A stretch of DNA of 26,270 bases. Source: an uncultured Oscillospiraceae bacterium. Lineage in GTDB: Bacteria > Bacillota > Clostridia > Oscillospirales > Oscillospiraceae. The notes under the pieces are model-generated. The model had not been told where the DNA came from. It did no database searches and was given only the letters and a program-made list of their open reading frames with translations. The translations under genes and the position numbers were made by a program. The stretch covers positions 1-26,270 of the forward strand of contig CAJUOT010000036.1 in assembly GCA_910588135.1 (NCBI GenBank), written 5' to 3'. Positions 15,604 to 23,614 of the stretch are shown here, in pieces; position 1 is the stretch's first letter; each line of letters opens with the position of its first letter.

Positions 15604-16655
15604 CCCGCCAGCTCCCGCGTCCGCTTGAGGTACTGCCCCACCTGCTCCCGGCATAGTTCTTCCGCAGAGTTGTGTCCCGCGTTCTTCTGAAAATCAGCGG
15701 CCTGGGCCAGCGTTTCCTCCAGCGTATACAGGGCCCGCCAGCCAAGCAGCTCCCGCGCCTTGCCGCTGTCCAGCCGGAGCAGCTGCGTCTCGCCGGAGGG
15801 GCCGCCCGCTCCCAGCTCGTACTCCGCGCCGGGGAAATAAGCCGCCAGCAGTTCCGCCACCCGGCCCACGGTCTGGAACCCGTCGGAAGCGGGGCCAAAG
15901 TTGAAGGACGTATCGCCCGTTATTGTGCCCTCCGCCAGCGCCTTCGCCAGCGTCAGGTAACCCCACAGCACGTCCAGCACGTACTGCCAGGGCCGGACGA
16001 AGCCCGGGTTGCGCAGCGCGGCGGGCTGTCCGTTGGAGAAGCAGTCCAGCAGGTGGGGGATAAGCCGGGTCTTGTTGAAGTCCCCCCCGCCGATGGTGTT
16101 GCTGGCCCGGGCGGTGGCGATGGGCAGCCCTGGGAAGGAGATTCGGTAGCACTGCGCCGCCAGATCCTGGCACGCTTTGCTGGTGGAATACGCCTCCGCC
16201 GCGCCGAAGGGGTCGTCCTCCCGGCACGGCCTGCCCCCCAGCCCCTGGGCATAGCACTTGTCGCTGGTGACCACCACCGTGGGAACCCGGCGGCCGCTTT
16301 GGCGGACCGCCTCCAGCAGCCCTACCGTCCCCATGACGTTGGTCTCAAAGATCTCCGCCGGATACTCATAGGAGCCGTCCAGATAGGCGTGGGCCGCCAG
16401 ATGGACAATCAGATCAGGTCGGAATTGGCTCAGCACCCGCTCTGCTTCGGCCCGCTCCCGGATATCCGCCAGCCGCTCACCCGCTATGGGCGGGCGGGCT
16501 TTTTCATACAGGCACCCGGAGCGGGGCGGCAGAGCGTACCCGTACACCTCCGCTCCCAGGGCGGACAGCAGCCAGCACAGCCATGTCCCCTTGAATCCGG
16601 TGTGGCCCGTCACCAATACCCGCCGGCCCTGGTAAAACAATTCGTGAGACAGCAC
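15600..16655 (-). CDS. rfbG: CDP-glucose 4,6-dehydratase
   Basis: NAD-dependent extended SDR that converts CDP-glucose to CDP-4-keto-6-deoxyglucose. Key features in the 351-aa protein are VTGHTGFKGTWL (NAD loop, 15-26), TSDKCY (130-135) and YSTSK (Tyr156, Lys160). GHTGFKG and the N-terminal length are characteristic of the CDP-glucose branch rather than RmlB. The start is GTG at 16655 with GGAGG eight bases upstream. Together with the cytidylyltransferase gene at 20713-21504 it sets up a CDP-deoxysugar route, but the usual next enzyme (PLP-dependent 3-dehydrase RfbH) is not in the window. Confidence 0.93.
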   Translation of the reverse strand: MLSHELFYQGRRVLVTGHTGFKGTWLCWLLSALGAEVYGYALPPRSGCLYEKARPPIAGERLADIRERAEAERVLSQFRPDLIVHLAAHAYLDGSYEYPAEIFETNVMGTVGLLEAVRQSGRRVPTVVVTSDKCYAQGLGGRPCREDDPFGAAEAYSTSKACQDLAAQCYRISFPGLPIATARASNTIGGGDFNKTRLIPHLLDCFSNGQPAALRNPGFVRPWQYVLDVLWGYLTLAKALAEGTITGDTSFNFGPASDGFQTVGRVAELLAAYFPGAEYELGAGGPSGETQLLRLDSGKARELLGWRALYTLEETLAQAADFQKNAGHNSAEELCREQVGQYLKRTRELAG

Positions 16656-16673
16656 CTGTGTTCCTCCGTTCTC

Positions 16674-18530
16674 TCAGGGCTTTTTCCTCCACACGCTGAA
16701 CCTGCCCAGGGACAGCAGTATGGCTTTTGCCTCGTCCCCCTGCCCGATGCCCAGGCTGGAGACAACCTTTTCGGCGGCGGAATCCCACGAGCCGTTTGTC
16801 AGGGAGATGGACCGTTCCAATACCATGCCCTCCTTTTGGAGCGCGGCAGACAGCGCGCTGTCGGTGATGATCCTCAGATTCATCTCCTCCTCCGGGTCAT
16901 GGAGGAACACGCCGTCCGCAGGCAGTTTTCCCTGTAAGGCCATCTCCAAATGAGAAAGGCTGTAAAAATTCTCATATTGAGCAAACAGCAGCCCGCCGGC
17001 CTTCAGCTGCTCCGCCGCCGTATGGAGTACGCGGCGCGGGTCGGCACAGCGCCCCAGATTGCAGCCTACGACAGCCAGATCATAGCGGTCCTCCAGCCCC
17101 TGGTCTTTCCCGTCCAAAAGGCCGCTGTGGTGAAACAGCCCTTCCATGTCCTCCAGGTACCGGCTGTCCTCGGTGAGGGCGTCCACCGTGATCTCACCGC
17201 CCCCGCACGCCCTGACGCGGTTGACCAGCGCCAGGACGCTCTCCCCAAACATGGGGTTCAGGGCCAGAATCCGCATGGGGCCGGAGGCAGACATGGAAAA
17301 AGTGCCCAGAGCCGAGCAGAGGTCCATGCCCAGGGAAGCCCAGCCGTCCACGCCGTATTTCTGCCGGAACTGCGCCCGTCCCAGCTCCATTACCTGAAAC
17401 TGGCCCTCCCCGATGGTGGCGGAGCCGTAGTGGTGGACAAACACATCCTTGCAGAGTACCTGTCGGTAGCCCATTCGGCGCAGCGCACAGTTAAAGCCAT
17501 CGTCGGCAAACATATCGTAGCAGAAGAAGGGATCTATGGTGAGCCTCATCTGCTTTAGGGCACTTGGGCGCATACAGGCCAGAATGGAAAACAGCCGGGC
17601 ACGGTCCTCCCATTTTCTGGGGTCGAGACGGTTATAACCCTGCGCGAAAGAGCACATCCCCTTCAAATCATTCTTTGCGTAAGGCACGGAGATCGCCTGT
17701 AGATTGCTCGCTGAATTACAGACAGGCACCGCCATCGCGATGCGGGGGTCGCTCTCCATGCACTCCCACAGGATCTCGTCATAGCGGGGAGTGACGATCA
17801 CGTCGTTGCTCACGTACAGGAGGTATTTGCCCTCCATATAATAAGGCGCCATGGTGAAGATCAGGTTTCCGGCCGCGGAGGAGCCCATATTGTAGGGATA
17901 ATAGATTTTCTTCTCATGGGACAGGCCCTCGCACCAGGCGGTGGTCTCCGGGTCGCTCCCGTTGTCAAAGGTGATCAGCTCATAGCTGTGTCCTTTGGTG
18001 CAGGCTTCAATGGCGTCCAGGCACTCTTTGGTCATCTTCTGGCCGCCGTAGAACAACACGACGATGGACAGGTCAAAACGGTATTCCCGGGGCTCGTCCC
18101 GCTTGGGCGTCTCCCGAACCCGCCGGATATGTTCCCGTTCCTGGGCATACCAGTCCTCCAGCGTCTCGTCCGTGGCCGCGTGGAGCAGGAAAAATTCCGC
18201 GTACCGCCGCCAGAACAGGAACAGCGGCGTGAAGGAACAGGTGAACTGTACCATTGCGCCCTCGCCGTTCCCGTCATCCAGCATTTGGCGGATTCGTCCG
18301 GCCGTCAGCGGCGCGTTCAAGCCGATCTCCTTCAGCTTGTTTTTCAGCTTGATCTGGGGGGCGAGCTGTTCGACGGCGGACGCGATGGCGGCGCACAGCG
18401 TTTCCAGGTCCCCCAGCAGGTATTGGTTTTCCGCCAGCCCGCAGTTTTTTAAGTAGGCAACGGCCTCCTCGCCGGTGTCAAACAGCTCGAAGATCTGTGT
18501 GACCAGCGCTTCCCGCGCATATTGATCCAT
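16674..18530 (-). CDS. GT2 glycosyltransferase fused to a C-terminal methyltransferase-like domain
   Basis: A 618-aa protein in three parts. Residues 1-145 form a helical N-terminal domain of unknown role. Residues 150-420 are a GT-A family 2 glycosyltransferase, with LSIVVLFYGG at its start, FDNGSD (188-193), and YVSNDV (239-244) in place of the common DxD. Residues 430-600 look like a Rossmann methyltransferase, with MRILALNPMFGESVL and DLAVVGCNLGRCADP, but the usual SAM loop E/DxGxG is not evident, so this part may be degenerate. It probably adds a sugar to the flagellin glycan and may methylate or bind it. The ATG at 18530 follows GAGGGG; a GT2 is the safe call. Confidence 0.8.
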   Translation of the reverse strand: MDQYAREALVTQIFELFDTGEEAVAYLKNCGLAENQYLLGDLETLCAAIASAVEQLAPQIKLKNKLKEIGLNAPLTAGRIRQMLDDGNGEGAMVQFTCSFTPLFLFWRRYAEFFLLHAATDETLEDWYAQEREHIRRVRETPKRDEPREYRFDLSIVVLFYGGQKMTKECLDAIEACTKGHSYELITFDNGSDPETTAWCEGLSHEKKIYYPYNMGSSAAGNLIFTMAPYYMEGKYLLYVSNDVIVTPRYDEILWECMESDPRIAMAVPVCNSASNLQAISVPYAKNDLKGMCSFAQGYNRLDPRKWEDRARLFSILACMRPSALKQMRLTIDPFFCYDMFADDGFNCALRRMGYRQVLCKDVFVHHYGSATIGEGQFQVMELGRAQFRQKYGVDGWASLGMDLCSALGTFSMSASGPMRILALNPMFGESVLALVNRVRACGGGEITVDALTEDSRYLEDMEGLFHHSGLLDGKDQGLEDRYDLAVVGCNLGRCADPRRVLHTAAEQLKAGGLLFAQYENFYSLSHLEMALQGKLPADGVFLHDPEEEMNLRIITDSALSAALQKEGMVLERSISLTNGSWDSAAEKVVSSLGIGQGDEAKAILLSLGRFSVWRKKP

Positions 18531-18559
18531 GATTCATACCCCTCGTTAAAATTCGGCGG

Positions 18560-19579
18560 CTACCGTAGATTCTCCGGGAACAGCGGCCAATCTGTTCCAT
18601 ACAGGACCTTTACCCCATATTGTTCAGCCAAACAGGTTCGGTGGACAGTCTCCTCGCTACGTGTGGTAACATAATAGTCTGCCCCCTGCATTAGAATGCG
18701 CTCATCAAGCGTCACCCTGGTCTGGAGTGTCACACAGCTGTCGCAAGCCTTATATTTTTCCAATATTCTTTTTACGGAACGGACGTTTTCTCCAGTTGAA
18801 CGCTCCGCGGGGATATAGAGCAAAAGCTCCACATTAGGACGGTCAATTTGAAAATACTCCTCCAACACCTTGGGGTACAAGGGGAAGGGCTCCCCCACAT
18901 CAATGGGAAAGAACACGGTATTGGGGCCATTCCCCATGAGGGGGGTGGCCCCAGTATCTTCCGCTTGCGGAAGATACTTTTTTACAAATTTCTCCACTGG
19001 AAGGGCAAAATCCTCCCGCCTGTCCCATTGGGTTTTCTCCGGCCAGTCCCACCACGCAATTTTTTGCAGCGCGTCAATGGTATCTTTGCCAAAGCGGTAC
19101 CGCAGTACCCGCGCTGGATTTCCTCCCACAATCGCGTAAGGCGGAACATCCTTGGTCACCACTGATTTCGCGGCGACAATACACCCGTTATGGAGCGTTA
19201 CACCAGGCATAATCGTGGCATCTGTCGCCACCCAAACATCATTTTGTATGATAATGGAACCTCTCCGCCTGGTTTTCCTCTTGGGTGCTCTATTCAGGGA
19301 TTTTAAATCGCCCTGCGCGATTGAGTTGAAATCATGGTCCAGGTCAATGATCAGCATAACGCCGTCCGCCACAGAGGTTCCTTTTCCAATCGCGATATAA
19401 TGACACCCTTTCTCAGGGCGTATGCTGATTCCCGAGTGGATTTCAGCCTGCACAATATAGCTGTCGCGGTCAATGGACAACAGCGGAAAGCCATCTAACG
19501 GACTGCCGCCAGCTGAGATAGTCACGTTGGTATAAGATTTTATCCCATCGGGCGGATTGACCGATATGCTCTGGATCAT
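18560..19579 (-). CDS. Hexapeptide-repeat acyltransferase with a C-terminal glycosyltransferase-like extension
   Basis: 339 aa. The N-terminal 190 residues fold as a left-handed beta helix of the xenobiotic/sugar O-acetyltransferase (XAT/CatB) group: DLDHDF holds the likely catalytic His, followed by IIQNDVWVATDATIMPGVTL and PPYAIVGGNPARVLRYRF, all classic for the family. The last 120 residues are not part of that fold; LLLYIPAERSTGENVRSV and MQGADYYVTTRSEETVHR resemble a GT-B-like C-terminal half, but I cannot name it. It likely acetylates a sugar of the glycan with acetyl-CoA. Start ATG at 19579 has AAGGGGGG upstream; gaps of about 20-30 bp separate it from both neighbours. Confidence 0.8.
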   Translation of the reverse strand: MIQSISVNPPDGIKSYTNVTISAGGSPLDGFPLLSIDRDSYIVQAEIHSGISIRPEKGCHYIAIGKGTSVADGVMLIIDLDHDFNSIAQGDLKSLNRAPKRKTRRRGSIIIQNDVWVATDATIMPGVTLHNGCIVAAKSVVTKDVPPYAIVGGNPARVLRYRFGKDTIDALQKIAWWDWPEKTQWDRREDFALPVEKFVKKYLPQAEDTGATPLMGNGPNTVFFPIDVGEPFPLYPKVLEEYFQIDRPNVELLLYIPAERSTGENVRSVKRILEKYKACDSCVTLQTRVTLDERILMQGADYYVTTRSEETVHRTCLAEQYGVKVLYGTDWPLFPENLR

Positions 19580-19600
19580 AATGGCTCCCCCCTTGTCCGT

Positions 19601-20716
19601 TTACAGCTCCTGCCACTCCGGGGAGAACTGCTTCCCGATCTGCAAAAACGACTCCCTTTTGTTCCAGTTGGCATAGGAGGACTGGTAGCAGTTCCGGCAG
19701 GACAGGGCCATCCGTTCCCCATTTACCCGGCCCCGGTGCTGCTGATACTCCTCCGCGTTCCACATATCCCCGAAGCTTTCATACCGCTGGAGGGGGAACA
19801 GCTTCTCCGCCGTGGACATACAGGGCCGCACGAAGCCGTCCGAGCCCAGGAAAAAGTCCCGCCACGCCGTGTAGCAGGTCTTGTGGCACTGTTCCCCGGC
19901 AGGGTCCTCCCCCACCAGGTGAGGCAGCTTCAGCGACACGCCGCACTTCTGTCCCATCTCCACCGCCGCCTGGAACACCTCCCGGGTCCGGGCCATCTTG
20001 TCGTAGAGAACCTGGGGAGCCATCTCTTCATCAAAGGCGGTGAGGTATACCGCTTTCACCTCGTCCAGCCCCACCTCCCCGGCCAGCCGCACCAGCTCAG
20101 GCAGTTCGTCCAGGTTCTGGTCCATGGCGGTAAACACAAAATTCATGTAGGGGAATTCCAGCCCATGGGCGGCCTTGTGCTCCGTGATGGCGGAGATGTT
20201 CTTCAGGATTTTACGGAAATCCGCCCCCCGGCGGATTTCCTCGTTGGTTTCAGCGCAGGCCCCGTCCATACTCACGGCGATGATGTCGGTCTGCGTGCGG
20301 AAGATATCGTCGAACAGCCTGTCCAGCCGCATTCCGTTGGTACAGAAGTATTTCCGCAGGCCCAGCCGGTGGGCCCAGTCCAGGAAGTCCGCGAAATGAG
20401 GATGGACGGTGGGTTCCCCCCAGCCCATGAGCGTGACCTCTTCCACCAGATGGGCCACGGGTTCAAAATATTTCAGCCAGTCCATCTGGAACCATGTAGG
20501 CTGGAAGTCGGCGGAGTTTCGGCCGCACATCTTGCAGTTCAGGTTGCAGGCGTTGGTCAGCTCAAAGACGAACCGCCGGGGCATAGAGTCCAGCACCAGC
20601 CGGCCCGCCAGCGCCTCCGCCTCGTTTTTCCGGCTGTTTTCCTGCCGCTCCGGGGTCAGCGGACGGGTGAGGCGCAGGTCCAGCGTCTTGGCCCGCAAAA
20701 GCTTTGATTCCTTCAT
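19601..20716 (-). CDS. Radical SAM protein with SPASM-like C-terminus
   Basis: A [4Fe-4S]/SAM radical enzyme of 371 aa. The CNLNCKMC motif (Cys57, Cys61, Cys64) is the canonical CxxxCxxC. GWGEPTVHPHF is the usual glycine-rich strand. The C-terminus contains DGFVRPCMST and SCRNCYQ, as in SPASM proteins carrying an extra cluster. Members occur in sugar clusters as dehydrogenases, deoxygenases or epimerases, and in peptide maturation; which it is cannot be told. Its ATG overlaps the cytidylyltransferase stop (ATGA), so it may act on the same CDP-sugar. The start at 20716 is chosen for this overlap and for GGGGAAGG before it; the longer upstream frame is antiparallel noise. Confidence 0.87.
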   Translation of the reverse strand: MKESKLLRAKTLDLRLTRPLTPERQENSRKNEAEALAGRLVLDSMPRRFVFELTNACNLNCKMCGRNSADFQPTWFQMDWLKYFEPVAHLVEEVTLMGWGEPTVHPHFADFLDWAHRLGLRKYFCTNGMRLDRLFDDIFRTQTDIIAVSMDGACAETNEEIRRGADFRKILKNISAITEHKAAHGLEFPYMNFVFTAMDQNLDELPELVRLAGEVGLDEVKAVYLTAFDEEMAPQVLYDKMARTREVFQAAVEMGQKCGVSLKLPHLVGEDPAGEQCHKTCYTAWRDFFLGSDGFVRPCMSTAEKLFPLQRYESFGDMWNAEEYQQHRGRVNGERMALSCRNCYQSSYANWNKRESFLQIGKQFSPEWQEL

Positions 20717-21504
20717 ATTCCTTCCCCTTTCAGCCAAGGCGCCCATGGGGCGCTTCCCGTGTTCCAGATTGCCTCCAGCTGACTCCGGTCCCGCTGCGTG
20801 TCCATGCACTGCCAGAACCCGTTGTGCTTGTAGATGCTCAGCCGGCCGTCCCGGGCCAGGGCCTTCATAGGCTTCTGCTCCATCACACAGCTCTCCTCGG
20901 CGCTGAGGTAGTCGAACACCCCAGGCTCCATCACCATGAAGCCGCCGTTGATCCAGCCGCCGTCCTCTTTGGCCTTCTCCCGGAAGCCGGTGACGGTCTG
21001 TCCCTCCAGGTCCAGCACGCCGAAGCGCCCCCCCGGCTGGATACCGGTGAGGGTGACGGTTTTGCCCGAGGCCCTGTGCTGCACTAACAGGGCGTTCAGG
21101 TCCACGTCGCTGACGCCGTCTCCGTAAGTAAGCAGGAACGGCTCGTCCCCGATGTACTTCTGAACCCGCTTGACCCGGGCGCCGGTCTGGGTGTTCAGGC
21201 CGGTGTCCACCAGCGTCACCCGCCAGGGCTCGGCGATGTTGGCGTGGACGGTCATGCGGTTTTCTGCGGAGAAGTCGAAGGTCACGTCGGAGCGGTACAG
21301 GTAGTAGTCCGCGAAATATTCCTTGATGATGTGGCCCTTGTAGCCGCAACAGATAACAAAGTCGTTAAATCCGAAGCTGGAGTAGTATTTCATGATGTGC
21401 CACAGGATGGGCTGATCGCCGATGGTGATCATGGGCTTGGGCTTCAAGTGGCTCTCCTCGCTGATGCGGGTGCCCAGGCCGCCGGCCAAGATGACGGTTT
21501 TCAT
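20713..21504 (-). CDS. rfbF: Glucose-1-phosphate cytidylyltransferase
   Basis: Activates glucose-1-phosphate with CTP to give CDP-glucose. The 263-aa protein starts MKTVILAGGLGTR (nucleotide-binding signature), followed by KPKPMITIG, then FVICCGYKGHIIKEYF, TYGDGVSDVD with the metal Asp, and a GWINGGFMVMEP segment; all fit the RfbF family (about 257 aa). The ATG at 21504 has GAGGAGGCGCG upstream. It partners with the CDP-glucose 4,6-dehydratase gene at 15600-16655, although five kilobases separate them. Confidence 0.96.
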   Translation of the reverse strand: MKTVILAGGLGTRISEESHLKPKPMITIGDQPILWHIMKYYSSFGFNDFVICCGYKGHIIKEYFADYYLYRSDVTFDFSAENRMTVHANIAEPWRVTLVDTGLNTQTGARVKRVQKYIGDEPFLLTYGDGVSDVDLNALLVQHRASGKTVTLTGIQPGGRFGVLDLEGQTVTGFREKAKEDGGWINGGFMVMEPGVFDYLSAEESCVMEQKPMKALARDGRLSIYKHNGFWQCMDTQRDRSQLEAIWNTGSAPWAPWLKGEGI

Positions 21505-21550
21505 TGCTTCGCGCCTCCTCGCGCATGACATCACAAATGATTCAAATCGT

Positions 21551-23614
21551 TCAATATTTGATATTTTCCTTGATGTGGTCCAACACGATTGCCTCAAAAT
21601 CCTCCGCCAGCTCCGGGTCCTGGATCTCCTCCCCGGTCTTGATGGAGAGAATCTTCTGGGTATACCCCTGGGAGAGATCAATGAGCCCGTCAATATCGGT
21701 GTTGGCGTTGGCCTCAAAACGGCACTCAAATTCGTCCGTCCGGACGGCGGCTTTGTAGGTCTGGCCCTGGTAGATGGATTCCGTGTACACATAATCGCGG
21801 CCTGGACCACCGAATGTACGGGGCAGCACACAGTCATGCTGGGAGAGGTCTGCGTCGATGCCGGCCAGCTTGGTCAGGATTGGGAGGTAGTCGATGTGAT
21901 TGATGTATTCCTCAGAAACACCGGCGGGCACGCCGCCGCCGCGGAGCATGAGGGCGGAGTTGGTCCGCATATCTTTCAGCAAGTAGTCCTCTCGATCAAG
22001 CGGGGCCATTCCGTGATCTGAGTAAAGGCAGACCAGGAACTCATCTTCCTCATAATTTGCTAAAATGTAATCAAATAAACTTTTAAATCTTCTGTCGATT
22101 TGGCGCAGGCCGGTTTGATACCTCTTTACCAGTATCTCACTGTAGCGCGTCCTGACGCTTTTTTCACGCGTCTTGGTTTTTGTCAGCGATGTCTGGTAGT
22201 CCAGATTGGCCTGCAGCGCTATATTAAAGTTGACATCGTAGTTCCATGTTTTGTCCATATGCTCATCCAAGCTGTGATGCGCGTCAAACAATTCCAGGGA
22301 AATGAATTTCGCGGTGTCTGGGAACGCCTCCATATAATCCATCGCGTCTTCCATCAAGTGGCTGTCCGGAAAACCGTTCATGGACTTATGAATAGAGCAG
22401 TCATATCCGCGCAGTCCACCCAGATAAGGGGACGTTCCCTTGCTCCCGGAAATGCGCGCGGTAAAATATCCATCCTCATTAAAGAGTTCCGAAACGGTCT
22501 TGATATGCGGCGGATAGCGGTATGCGGAACTATAGTAAATAATATGGTGGTGGGTGGTGTAGAGTCCGGTCGCCATGGACGGGACAGACGGCTGCGTCCA
22601 CTCGGAGGTAGCGTAACAGCGGTTAAAAATCATGCCCTTCTCAAAAAACTTCTTTGTATACGGCATATCCCGGTAGTTTGTCTCATCCAAATAGCGTTGG
22701 GACAACCCATCCATAAACAGGGATAGGATTAACCGCCGCTTTCCCGGTTTTCTCTGTGTTGAAATGGGCTTAGACACGATAAAAGGCTGGCTTGAGCTGA
22801 GAACTGCCGCTTGGTCCATGTTAAGATAGTGAAAAATATTGGGGGCTTCTATCAGACAACTTACAGCTTCCTTTTTTCTGCCTGTTACGGTAATAGTTTG
22901 GTTGATGCCTGTTGCGGCTACAGCCAAGATGCATTGTCCTTTCGGTGCCTCAAACCGCCTCGTTTTACGTGCTTTCCAGCTTTGGATCGGGGTAACCGAA
23001 TAGGCGTTGGGATGATTTGATTGAAGCAGTCCCTGCTGGACAATATAAGAATAACTGTCCAGATGCCCCTGGGGCCACAGGCCAATGTAGTCGTTGTAAC
23101 GCTTTCCCTTATCAAAATACAAAAATTCGCCCTGATAAATTGTCCAGCTGTCTTTCCCATATATGCGGTACTGGGGAAAGTTCGCCCCGCATGACGACAA
23201 AATATTCCTTTGAATAAAAAACTGCCGCTGTTCTTCCGGGGAAAGCTTTGGCCCCACCTCATTCAAAACCTCGTTGATCTGCTTCAGCAGAGCTTCCGCG
23301 TCAGGAGGCGTTCCAAACTGCGTGGCAAAGTTCAAACAAATACAGCACTCCTCCGCCGCCACCGCAAACTGTTCCAAAGCCTTCGCGATCAGGGCGCGGT
23401 ATAGATGGTTCCTATAATTGGCGGGATTTTTCCGAATGGCGCTGAGAATCCATCTCTCGGCAGTACGATAATCTGAGGCTGAAAGCGCCACCACCGCCCG
23501 GGCCGTATCAATCATGCAATCATAGGGCTGAAGCGCCTCGTATTCGTCGATATAGGCGGATAACCGATCCGGCGCAAGCTCCATATGCTCCAAAATGTCA
23601 TTCAGCAAACTCAC
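21551..23614 (-). CDS. Cytosolic sulfatase/alkaline-phosphatase superfamily protein with TPR-like N-terminus
   Basis: 687 aa with no signal peptide or membrane segment. Residues 1-130 look like helical TPR-type repeats. Residues 290-610 form a sulfatase/alkaline-phosphatase fold: FMDGLS (metal Asp302), SEWTQPSVPSMATG (337-350) and YSDHGM (531-536, metal Asp533 and His534). In formylglycine sulfatases the second motif reads C/S-x-P-S-R; here Thr340 takes the Cys place and Val344 the Arg place, as in Thr-nucleophile phosphotransferases of the LtaS/EptA kind. It could transfer or remove sulfate, phosphate or a phospho-alcohol on a sugar in the cytoplasm. The start at 23614 overlaps the stop of the first glycosyltransferase (ATGA). 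Confidence 0.75.
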   Translation of the reverse strand: MSLLNDILEHMELAPDRLSAYIDEYEALQPYDCMIDTARAVVALSASDYRTAERWILSAIRKNPANYRNHLYRALIAKALEQFAVAAEECCICLNFATQFGTPPDAEALLKQINEVLNEVGPKLSPEEQRQFFIQRNILSSCGANFPQYRIYGKDSWTIYQGEFLYFDKGKRYNDYIGLWPQGHLDSYSYIVQQGLLQSNHPNAYSVTPIQSWKARKTRRFEAPKGQCILAVAATGINQTITVTGRKKEAVSCLIEAPNIFHYLNMDQAAVLSSSQPFIVSKPISTQRKPGKRRLILSLFMDGLSQRYLDETNYRDMPYTKKFFEKGMIFNRCYATSEWTQPSVPSMATGLYTTHHHIIYYSSAYRYPPHIKTVSELFNEDGYFTARISGSKGTSPYLGGLRGYDCSIHKSMNGFPDSHLMEDAMDYMEAFPDTAKFISLELFDAHHSLDEHMDKTWNYDVNFNIALQANLDYQTSLTKTKTREKSVRTRYSEILVKRYQTGLRQIDRRFKSLFDYILANYEEDEFLVCLYSDHGMAPLDREDYLLKDMRTNSALMLRGGGVPAGVSEEYINHIDYLPILTKLAGIDADLSQHDCVLPRTFGGPGRDYVYTESIYQGQTYKAAVRTDEFECRFEANANTDIDGLIDLSQGYTQKILSIKTGEEIQDPELAEDFEAIVLDHIKENIKY

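Noticed and set aside
20717..21349. Long N-terminal extension of the radical SAM gene
   Set aside because: Runs antisense-like through rfbF in another frame with Arg/Gly-rich noise; the conserved protein starts at 20716.
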